Position numbers and translations under genes: made by a program
Shown here: in pieces, positions 1 through 7,111 of the stretch
Position numbering within the stretch: position 1 is the first letter of the stretch
Layout: each line of letters opens with the position of its first letter
Source: Saprolegnia diclina VS20
Taxonomy: Eukaryota; Oomycota; Saprolegniomycetes; Saprolegniales; Saprolegniaceae
Assembly: GCF_000281045.1 (NCBI RefSeq)
Contig: NW_008246190.1
Location: forward strand, 45,039-67,928
DNA: 22,890 nucleotides
Direction of reading: 5' to 3'
Notes under the pieces: model-generated
Told to the model about the DNA's origin: nothing
Database searches by the model: none
The model's input: only the letters and a program-made list of their open reading frames with translations

Positions 1-579
1 TGTGCTTCTTCGTGCTGGAGGATAAAGTACTCGTCTTCGTGGGTCTGTTGCAGCTGGTCGAGCTCCTCTTGGAGCATGCCATCGAGGATCTGGTCGAGGA
101 GTTGCATCGCCTGCTTGCACTTCTACACGCAGCGGTCGATGAGCCTTCGTGCGTCAATGTCAATGCGCTACGTCGTTCAATCGGGCCTTCTCGGCCGCGT
201 ACTTGGTCTGATGGTACTCGCGATGCTGCGGGATACGGTACTGGAAGAGCCTACGACAGACGGCGCATGACGCGATGCAAGTAGGCGCATGGCGCAACGT
301 ACAGGACCATGAGCCAGAGGTAGATGTACCTACATAGGGTCGAGAAGCATGAGAGCGTGTAGAGCGCAACGCGTCGGCGTACGCGTGGTCGTAGTCGCGC
401 TGGATGGCGTAGAGCTGGCACTGGCGGTACATGACGTGGGCGCGCTGAAAGTACTTGGCGAGCGACACGTGGTTCTTGACGTCCTGCACGACGCAGAGCT
501 TCTTGAGCTCCTCGCGCCGGAGGCGGACGCGGTCTTCGGCCTCGCGCCGGAGCGGCGACGGCTTGGTCGTGCTGGCCAT
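1..579 (-). CDS. AMSH/STAMBP-like protein, N-terminal part (USP8-type dimerisation domain), truncated by window edge
   Basis: Four exons on the minus strand: 383-579, 303-329, 172-250 and 1-122. Introns are 330-382 (GTACGC...TGTAG), 251-302 (GTACGT...CGTAG) and 123-171 (GTAGCG...TGTAG), and the phases agree throughout. The start is the ATG at 579 (MASTTKPSPL). About 141 residues are visible. They form an all-helical domain (AEDRVRL..., KYFQRAHVMY, then YIYLWLMVL), the motif RIPQHREYHQTKY, and a Glu/Gln-rich helix (KCKQAMQLLDQILDG, EELDQLQQTHEDEY). The order helix bundle, IPxHRxY motif, coiled coil is that of the MIT-like N-terminal domain shared by AMSH/STAMBP and USP8. In AMSH it binds ESCRT-III at endosomes and is followed by a JAMM Lys63 deubiquitinase domain, which would lie left of the window. 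USP8 is the alternative, because it shares only this domain. The second exon is just 27 nt. The family call is fairly secure and the catalytic type is not visible. Confidence 0.72.
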
Positions 580-1238
580 GACCGACGCTCCAACAAGATT
601 GTGTGTCTTACCCACCTTTTTCACGGGTCGTGAATACCACGTGCGACACATATATTTGCACGTGAAAATAACAAAGCGCCTCGCATTTTTCACCAGCTTG
701 GACCGCCGTCGCGCTAGAATATTGCTAGTCGCTTGGGCGTTTGGTGTGCTATTCGTTGCAGCGACTGGTGTGCGCTCTCTAGCACGTGCAGCACTGCAGC
801 CGCTTGGTGGTCAGCATCGGTCAACCTTGGTGCAAACGAGTTTCACACGTAAAACACACACAAGCTTGTCCAGAGTATCCGGACATTCATGTCCCAGCAT
901 ACACTGTTTCCGTCGCCACTGACAATGAATAGTATGAGATGGGATACTACGGCAATCGAGACCAGCTCGATTGTATGATCGCCCGCTGCCGACGTGTCGA
1001 CTACATGCTGTCGTAGTCTTGATTAGTGTCGACGATGTGCTTTGATCCCTGCTGCGCGGCTTTAGAGCTTGTCGGTTGCTCGCCAATATGTAAACACTAT
1101 TTGAAAAATGTAATTTGCAATATATAGACACACTATTCAAGATTTCTTATCCGGATACAGAGCCAATCGGCACCGTTTCGAACACTCGACCTCGAAAGAT
1201 CTGGCGGAAGCTTTGGCACATCTCGTTCTGCCAGCAGC
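580..1238. other. divergent intergenic region between AMSH-like and cystatin-like genes
   Basis: About 660 bp, more AT-rich than the genes, lying between two divergently transcribed starts, so it should hold both promoters. A TATCCGGAC variant lies at 876-884 and the perfect palindrome TATCCGGATA at 1148-1157, about 80 bp before the cystatin-like start. I see no convincing gene here. Confidence 0.6.
1148..1157. promoter_or_regulatory. TATCCGGATA palindrome upstream of the cystatin-like gene
   Basis: Perfect 10-bp palindrome about 80 bp before the ATG at 1239. The core ATCCGGAT recurs at 18793, 18805, 19015 and 21310, always between or just upstream of genes. A transcription-factor site is inferred only from position and recurrence. 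Confidence 0.4.
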
Positions 1239-2137
1239 ATGCGCGTCGCCATCAGTCTGGCGCTCGCGCCCATTGCTGTCTCCGCCACCAGCCTCCTTGG
1301 CGGCCCGGCGGTCGTCGCCTTCGCGGCAGCCACGCACGCCACCGACCTCTCGCCGTGCACGGGCCAGCTCTTGGCCTCGACCCCGGCGAGCTGCGCGTGG
1401 CTAGCAGACGCCACTCGCTACGGCGTCGACCAACTCAACCACATGATCAACACGGCGTCACCAGTCATGCCAATGCTCATCGTGTCGGCTGTCGACAAGC
1501 CCGTGGCCGGCGCTTACGAGAGCCACCTCTTGGAGCTGCAAGTGCAAGTCGCCCCGTGCCTTACGCCGTCCAACCATGACGACAAGAAAGCGACGCCGCC
1601 CTCGAATGCGTACGATCGCAAACTCTATCCTATGTGGCTCATGCAGCATATGCGTAGCCATGTCTGCGACTTTGATTTTGATCAAGTGGCCAAGTACCAA
1701 CTCCTGCTGTCCCAGGCCAACGCGACCCAGCGCTGGACGCTTGTCGACAGTCTCCAAGTGTTTGGTGCGACACCATGCTAACAATAAGAGTCCTTAAAGA
1801 AACGATTTTGGTTGTAGATTCTGGCGTCCAAGGCGGCAAGCCAGAATTGCGCCCGCTACCAGATTTCCTACCGGTCCAAGACGCGTCCGAGTCGCCAGCG
1901 GTGCCATTCGGTCAGCTCTTTCTGCATGTGCTCATCGTCGCGGCCTGTCTCTTGTCGATGGTTGCGGTCGTCGCGCACTCACTCAAGACGCGTCGGGAAG
2001 GCTACGCCGCCATCTCGCGCCAAGTCCAGACGAAGCAAGTGCGCCGCGTGGACCTCCGCCACTCGAACCCGGTGCCCCGCCACGAGGAAAACGTCCTGCG
2101 CTACTCGCACGAGCAAAACGAGCGCTTTGCCGTTTAA
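1239..2137 (+). CDS. secreted/type I membrane protein with a cystatin-like lumenal domain
   Basis: Two exons, 1239-1764 and 1818-2137. The 53-nt intron at 1765-1817 has donor GTGCGA, branch-like GCTAAC and acceptor TTGTAG, and the join is phase 1 (F then D). The product is 281 aa. Residues 1 to about 30 are a hydrophobic signal peptide. Residues about 50-170 resemble a type-2 cystatin: a helix (DATRYGVDQLNHMINTA), a strand, a loop KPVAG at 87-91 in the place of the inhibitory QxVxG, the strand LLELQVQVAPC, and later HVCDFDF with a second cysteine as in cystatin C. Cys40/52 and Cys107/143 could form disulfides, and NAT at 161 is a possible glycosylation site. A membrane span lies at about 207-230, followed by a basic tail of about 50 residues. 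Cystatins inhibit papain-like proteases. KPVAG departs from QxVxG, so inhibition is not assured. Membrane-tethered cystatin-like proteins are unusual. The call rests on motif order and hydropathy, without alignment. Confidence 0.62.
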
Positions 2138-2143
2138 AATAAA
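2138..2143 (+). terminator. AATAAA polyadenylation signal of the cystatin-like gene
   Basis: AATAAA begins directly after the TAA stop at 2135-2137. The gap to the convergent VTI1 stop at 2194 is only 56 bp, so the two transcripts probably overlap at their 3' ends. Confidence 0.45.
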
Positions 2144-2193
2144 AAACACTGCTTGATACTCTGTAGAGGGATCCTCGACGTCGACGATTGCAG

Positions 2194-3022
2194 CTAGCGA
2201 CGTCGACCAAAGATCGTCGAGAAGAGTACAATGAGGATCGCGAGGATCATGAAGCCCATGACGCCGTACAGGATGAGCTTCTGGCGCTTGTCGCGCGCCG
2301 ACATGCGGTTGAGGATGCGGCCACCTGCGCGCGCCATGTCGTTGACCGACTTGACCTTGTTGTGCGTCGACTCGATCTTTTCTCGGTTCCGGCTGAGCTC
2401 TTCCTGGATGCCAATGGCTACGTAGGAGGATGGTTCATGAGCGTATGCCGACTGATAATCCCGCGGATACCGGTTTCCTCGGTCTCGAGCACCGTTTGGT
2501 GCGCTGCTGAGATGCGGTCGCCAGTCTGTTTGAGCCTAGAAATGGCTGCGTGATGCGCTGCCACGTGGCAGGACGTGTACGTACTTTTGCGTGGCGCCTT
2601 GCATGCGTGCTCGGGCTTCAGCCGAGCCAAAGAGCCCGTTTTCTTCCTCCTTTTCGCGAATGCGCTTGAGATCGTCCGAGAGCGACTTGAGGCTCTTCTT
2701 GTACTGGTCGACCTTCTTGGAGAGCTCGCGCTTCGTCGCCGCGTCGAGGCTGCGCACTTCAAGGTCCATTTGCTGGATCTATGCAACTTGCATGAGCCTC
2801 GGAATGGTCGCGCGCGAGCGTACGAGCTGCGTGGCCTGCGTGATCAAGTCGCCCACGTGCGTGATCGCGGTCCGCTTCTTGTCTACGGTCGCATGAGCAA
2901 ACGACCGCTAGCCATGGCGTACCGGGCGCATCTTCGTAGGAAGAGATCTCGCTGATCTTGACCGAGATGGACTGCGCAAGGCTCTTGTACTCCTCGTCGT
3001 AGCCGTCGAAGATCGTCGTCAT
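2194..3022 (-). CDS. VTI1: VTI1-family Qb-SNARE
   Basis: Five exons on the minus strand: 2923-3022, 2824-2882, 2585-2778, 2471-2535 and 2194-2417. The introns are 40, 45, 49 and 53 nt (donors GTACGC, GTACGC, GTACGT, GTATCC). All phases close to give 213 aa, the usual VTI1 length. The start MTTIFDGYDEEY matches the VTI1 N-terminus, a short Met-led helix at the start of an Habc-like bundle. Central markers are KSLSDDLKRI and ENGLFG, then a SNARE helix from about residue 128 (ETEETAIGIQEELSRNREKI), and a C-terminal anchor at about 187-209 (LILYGVMGFMILAILIVLF) followed by GRRR. VTI1 works in Golgi-endosome-vacuole fusion. The ionic-layer position appears to be Asn165/Asp166 instead of Gln. From memory, animal VTI1 proteins also lack Gln there. 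The frame is open upstream to 3202, but that stretch is AT-rich and is read as 5' UTR. Confidence 0.9.
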
Positions 3023-3725
3023 GGTCCGGCCGCTGGCCTCGGTCGGGAGCGTCGAGCGAGAAATGGTGGCTAAATCCGGCGAATAAAATAAAATAAATTG
3101 TCGCCACGAACCAAAAAATTGCTCAACGTCTACGATCTTCCCAACGCCAAATTCAGCCAATCGTTGATCGACAGAGGGTGCTTTTTGGCCAATCAAAGAC
3201 ATCTATAGGTGTAAGCAACAGCGCCGCCGATATTATTTTACACAATTGTCAATGACATCTTGCTCGTTGTATAGACTTGTCGCCAACGCCATTGTATTTC
3301 GATTGGGAGCACCATCATTCAGAAAACTGAATCGTCATCGCTCACGCGGATGTGTGTCGTTCGCCTCCCAGATCGCATATCCCTACTCCAGCGCCGACCC
3401 GTCAGAAGCCAGGTCCAGACGCTGCAAAGCGTCCTAGAGCTAAGGTCAAATACTAATACTTCGGATCAAGCATTTTGCGCTCGTCGGTCTTTCCAGCGAT
3501 CGATCGTATCTCAACACTTCTTGATTTACATAAGTGTGGGCGTACTCGTTCAATATGCAACCTGTTTGTCTACTGGTAGTAGGGATTATTGTGGTGCCCA
3601 GAGGTGGGCGACTCGCATCCCCGAGGTAGACTAATTTCTTGGTTCCGAATCCGTCGTGACCATGTATCACCGCTAGGAGCCACAAATACATTGCTAAACT
3701 ATCGCATTGGGATGTCCAGAGATAG
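3023..3725. other. intergenic region between VTI1 and the VPS9 gene
   Basis: Holds the VTI1 promoter side and the 3' flank of the VPS9 gene. Two CCAAT boxes (gccaatc) occur near 3156 and 3188, and an ATCCGG half-site near 3074. AT-rich 5' UTR-like sequence lies at 3080-3120. Positions 3200-3720 show no credible coding region on either strand. Confidence 0.5.
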
Positions 3726-4961
3726 TCAATCCTCGATGCTCTCGAGGTGTGTCAAGGCGGCGTGGAGCATGGCGAGGCTATAGCCTTCTTCGCCAGCTTC
3801 TAGTCGCGGAGGCAAGAAGGCGTCCATGAGGGCAACGTACGACGCGAGATGGCCGTGCGTCGCGACAGCCTGCGCCACCACATACGCCAGCACCGAGGGC
3901 AAGTCGTCGGCCGAGCTACAAACCGATATTAGTGTACACAGTCGAGGACCCGTAGCGTACATGTTGAGCTGATCCAATGCCATGCTCGGGTCGGATGCAA
4001 AATAGTGTTTGATGCAGCGGTCAATGCTACTGCACGTCGCCGCGACGCAGCGAACCTTGGCACTTGGCGTTCGCGCATTCCCGAGCGCAGACAGCACCTC
4101 GATCGCGTCGTCGTACAAAGGGGCTTGGAACCGATCCGGCATGTCGTATGTGTCGATTGGCGCTGCTCTCAAGTGCGCGAGCTTGGCACTCCACGCACTG
4201 TCGTCCGTGCGGTAGACCTGTGCAAAGACGTTGTGGAGAGTTGGCTGCAAGTGCAGGAACATCGCGTCCTCGACACTCTCGGTCGCGACATCCAAAAGCG
4301 CCGCATCGTGCTGGAGCGGCGGGTACTTGAAGCTCAGCACTTGCAGCAATACGCTACCAAACTCGCGCACGTCAAGTGCGGCGTGCGCAGCGTCGTCGCG
4401 TGAACTCACAGTCCCGTACAAGGCGTGGAAGATCTCGGCAAACTCAAAGAGCACACTGCAGAGCGAGTGCTGGACGGGCTTGACCAAGAGACTCGCGGCG
4501 CGCTGACCTGGCAGCGTCTGGAAGAGCTGCTGAAAATGCTGGAGCACCTTGGTCGTCTTGGGGACGGCATCGGACCATCGGGCGCGGGGCGGTGTCGTCG
4601 GGCGTGGCGGCGTCGACGGTGCCGATATGAGCTCCAAGAACATCTCGTCCGCGTGCTGGGCGTACGGGTTCTTCTCGACGCGCGCCAGCGACGTAAAGAG
4701 ACCTCCAAAGATGTTGCTGCTGCGGTCTCCGAGGCGGCCGCGGCGGCGCGTGTCGGCGGCGTCGCGCACGACGGCAATGACATCTTGCCGCATCTCGTGC
4801 GACTCGCGGTACTGGAGCACAAACTTGGTCTCTTCGCGCTGCCGCAGAGTCCGGAGCGTCACGTGCACAAGTGGCGCGCCGAGGTACGCGACCTCGTTCT
4901 GGTCCATGTCCATCAGCGCGGCCTCGAGCTCGTCCGCGCCGTCGTCGGGCCTGTCTGCCAT
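3726..4961 (-). CDS. VPS9-domain protein, probable Rab5-type guanine nucleotide exchange factor
   Basis: Two exons, 3961-4961 and 3726-3915. The 45-nt intron at 3916-3960 has donor GTACGC, a CTAAT branch-like site and acceptor TTGTAG. The joined codon gives LNISADDLP. The first ATG in the exon is at 4961 (MADRPDD), giving 396 aa. The same frame is open to about 5051, so an upstream exon may lengthen it. The C-terminal 150 residues are a VPS9 domain: helices ending DQLNI, then SADDLPSVLAYVV (Asp337/338, Pro340), and GEEGYSLAMLHAALTHLE with Tyr379. In Rabex-5 the matching Asp and Tyr catalyse nucleotide release from Rab5. A third helper Thr that usually follows (GYxxT) is Ala here. The N-terminal half is unassigned and partly low-complexity (STPPRPTTPP). 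It would act on early endosomes. Confidence 0.8.
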   Translation of the reverse strand: MADRPDDGADELEAALMDMDQNEVAYLGAPLVHVTLRTLRQREETKFVLQYRESHEMRQDVIAVVRDAADTRRRGRLGDRSSNIFGGLFTSLARVEKNPYAQHADEMFLELISAPSTPPRPTTPPRARWSDAVPKTTKVLQHFQQLFQTLPGQRAASLLVKPVQHSLCSVLFEFAEIFHALYGTVSSRDDAAHAALDVREFGSVLLQVLSFKYPPLQHDAALLDVATESVEDAMFLHLQPTLHNVFAQVYRTDDSAWSAKLAHLRAAPIDTYDMPDRFQAPLYDDAIEVLSALGNARTPSAKVRCVAATCSSIDRCIKHYFASDPSMALDQLNMYATGPRLCTLISVCSSADDLPSVLAYVVAQAVATHGHLASYVALMDAFLPPRLEAGEEGYSLAMLHAALTHLESIED

Positions 4962-5051
4962 GTCCAGTTTTTGGGCAAACGCACTTGACCGAGCCGACCG
5001 CACTTTGCCCACCACATGAAACCGTTGCGTGTCAACCTCTGCTTGACTAGC

Positions 5052-5318
5052 TCATGCATGATGGCAAAGTCCTTTGAGATGCGACGTCAACGTCGCCCTG
5101 CAGCCGTCACATACGCGGTGTACCGTCTCGGCTGAGCCCACTCCCATCACGCGAGCGCACGTGAAGCAGTGGTCCCAAGTCGGGTCTGGTGCCACGCTGA
5201 TACGCTTCGAAAGCGAGCAGTCGCGGTCACGTGACGGACAATACAGGTCACACAGCTTGCTGTCACAGAGTAAGCGATCTCGGGTCGCAAGTACTCGCCA
5301 TGCTGAGCTCAAGCTCAT
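5052..5318 (-). CDS. cysteine-rich ORF, possible upstream exon of the VPS9 gene (FYVE-like tail)
   Basis: An 88-residue frame with eight cysteines, ending in WDHCFTC followed 16 residues later by HRVCDGC. RVCDGC resembles the closing CxxC of FYVE zinc fingers, which bind PI3P on endosomes, but the central cysteine pairs of a FYVE domain are not in their usual places. The next VPS9 exon can be joined in frame: donor GTTGAC or GTCGCA near 5090, acceptor CTAG near 5048, giving RAT-QAEVDTQRF. If so, the Rab5 GEF carries a zinc finger at its N-terminus. The start, the exon limits and the reality of the gene are all uncertain. Confidence 0.25.
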   Translation of the reverse strand: MSLSSAWRVLATRDRLLCDSKLCDLYCPSRDRDCSLSKRISVAPDPTWDHCFTCARVMGVGSAETVHRVCDGCRATLTSHLKGLCHHA

Positions 5319-5950
5319 GCCGTTTCATGCAGACCGGTGGCTGCGGTGCAACTTCAAGCACGAGAAGCTTCGAGAGGCTTTGTCAACCGCCTTTTGTTCT
5401 TTGGCGCGTGGCACAACACAGCGGTGGTAGCTACATGGAGGAGCGTTAACGATATCTACGTTGCACCATCGACACCCATCCTGTCTCGGTCGAAAGAGGA
5501 CCAAGAGCCTTCGTAGGCGCGTAGAATAGGCTCGATCAACAAAGGACAAATGATCTTACACATGCCACCGTGGAGCTCCTAGTCGAGTCCGTGTGGGTGG
5601 TGGCAGGTTGCTTTGCCATGAGAGTAGCTATGGCTTCTTCCGTTCATGTTCTGTAGCCCAACTTCAACTAGCAACCGTCCGACCGACGCCGATGAACCAT
5701 CGCCATGAGCTTGGGGCGAGCCGAGCGCAGACGAGAGCGATCGACTTGAATAGGGTATCGTGCTGGTCTTCTCTGCTCCAGACGGCAGAAGCGGGGAGCG
5801 GCGCGGTGCCAAGCGCAGTTGCCTCGAGCGGTTTCCCAGGACTCGGCCATCTGATCCGGACGCATACGAAACCCAAGATGTTTGGCTCGTGCATATTTAT
5901 AGCAAGATCCGCGGCAGTTGACCATCTACTGCCTGGCAACTGCAACGAAG
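5319..5950. other. intergenic region upstream of PX-RING gene 1
   Basis: About 600 bp between divergent genes. Before the PX-RING start it has an ATCCGGA site at 5854-5860 and a TATA-like tatttata near 5894-5901. Short ORFs on both strands show no recognisable domains. Confidence 0.5.
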
Positions 5951-6712
5951 ATGACGATGGCCCGGGACCCGCGCCACGGCTGGTTTGGCCGGCTCCGCGA
6001 CCTCGAGCACGAGACGCTCAAGCATGTTGCGCTCACGGCGCATGCGTCGCGCGTCCGGCTGCGCGGCGGGTCGGCCTACACCAACTACACGTACACGATC
6101 GTCGCGTCACCGACCGCGCGCTGGGCGATTGACCGCCGGTACTCGGAGTGCCACCGCTTCAAGGCGACGCTGCTCAGGGCCATGGAGCGCGTGCCACCCA
6201 ACGTGGCTATCCACGTGGCGCCGCTGCTTGCGATCGACTTTCCGAAAAAGAGCCTCTTTGACGCCAAGCGCATCGTCGGCGAGCGCAAGCACAAGCTCAA
6301 GCTCTTCCTCTACGCGTGTCTCGAGGTGCGCACGTCCTTGTATTTACATACGGTCGTCTTCGAGTCGAACGCTAATTTGGCCGTGCAAAGTCGCTGCACC
6401 GAGCTGCTCGAGCTCCTCGACGCCTTTTTAGAGATACCGCCGCTCCAAAAGGACGAGCAACGCAAGAAGGCGACGGCGCTGCTGCTCTTGCTGCAGCAAG
6501 AACCGCGCGCGTCGTCGCTCTCGGCGTCGTGGCGTCCGTCCTTTCTTGACGACGGCGACTGCTCCATTTGCTTGAGCGAGCTCGACATGGACGGCGTCGG
6601 CCTCGCGGCCCCGGTCACGCTGCCGTGCGGCCATGTCTTCCACTGCGACTGCGTCCTACCGTGGCTTGCAAAAGATCACTCGTGCCCGCTCTGTCGCGGC
6701 AGCCTCCATTAA
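5951..6712 (+). CDS. PX domain + RING-H2 finger protein, probable membrane-recruited E3 ubiquitin ligase (copy 1)
   Basis: A single exon of 253 aa, starting at the first ATG (MTMARDP). A second ATG follows at 5957. Residues about 25-165 form a PX domain: strands TYTIVAS, the motif DRRYSECHRFKATLL (basic patch plus Tyr-Ser), FPKKSLF, then ERKHKLKLFL. PX domains bind phosphoinositides, mainly PI3P on endosomes. Residues 204-249 form a complete C3H2C3 RING-H2: CSIC, LPCGHVFHCDC, CPLC. RING-H2 fingers recruit E2 enzymes. The protein therefore probably ubiquitinates cargo at an endosomal or vacuolar membrane. A possible intron (GTGCGC to GCAAAG, about 6328-6389) was considered. The paralogue at 21625-22296 keeps similar length there, so I read through it. 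Only 303 bp separate it from the convergent DNA-PKcs stop. Confidence 0.82.
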   Translation: MTMARDPRHGWFGRLRDLEHETLKHVALTAHASRVRLRGGSAYTNYTYTIVASPTARWAIDRRYSECHRFKATLLRAMERVPPNVAIHVAPLLAIDFPKKSLFDAKRIVGERKHKLKLFLYACLEVRTSLYLHTVVFESNANLAVQSRCTELLELLDAFLEIPPLQKDEQRKKATALLLLLQQEPRASSLSASWRPSFLDDGDCSICLSELDMDGVGLAAPVTLPCGHVFHCDCVLPWLAKDHSCPLCRGSLH

Positions 6713-7015
6713 ACGTCATAAGTAAGAGCACTGTAAGTAGTCATCCTAGCATACCGCATACCGCGCGGCAAAGGCTAGTCCAGAAGTGCATCACAAAGAG
6801 GACCAACGAGGTCAACGTTCGTCGTGACGGCTGGGGGTTGCCAAATCCGCCGCATCCCATTGGCGAATCATTTTTTAGATCCACCAATCCACGATGGCGC
6901 ATCATTCGAATTTCGACAAGATCGTCTCCTGCTGTAACCAGCGAATCGACGTAGTGCGGCGATGACCAACGGCGACCATACACAGTGCATTGGTCTTCTT
7001 ACGACGTCGGACGAT
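6713..7015. other. convergent intergenic region, PX-RING 1 and DNA-PKcs 3' ends
   Basis: About 300 bp holding both 3' ends. No canonical AATAAA and no gene seen. Confidence 0.5.
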
Positions 7016-7111
7016 CTACGCCCACGGACTCCAGCCGTGGAAGGTGCGGCCGAGGATATTGGGGTCGGTCGCGAGCTCGATGAGCGCCTGCGCCTGGTCG
7101 AGCGGCGACAA
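7016..7111 (-). other. FATC domain of DNA-PKcs
   Basis: The last 30 or so codons encode the PIKK FATC segment ALIELATDPNILGRTFHGW, ending SPWA. DQATDPNILGR(T)W-x-GWEPWM is the vertebrate DNA-PKcs tail, which separates this gene from ATM, ATR, TOR and SMG1. The terminal residue is Ala where vertebrates have Met. Confidence 0.9.

Noticed and set aside
580-693. Upstream extension of the AMSH-like ORF
   Set aside because: Begins at a Met in AT-rich DNA, and the ATG at 579 precedes the conserved domain closely.
3023-3202. 60-residue N-terminal extension of VTI1
   Set aside because: AT-rich UTR-like sequence. The family starts with a short Met-led helix like MTTIFDGYDEEY.
3590-3670. GGTTCCGAATCC with an upstream G-rich stretch, resembling a tRNA
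   Set aside because: The B box has an extra base and no cloverleaf can be drawn.
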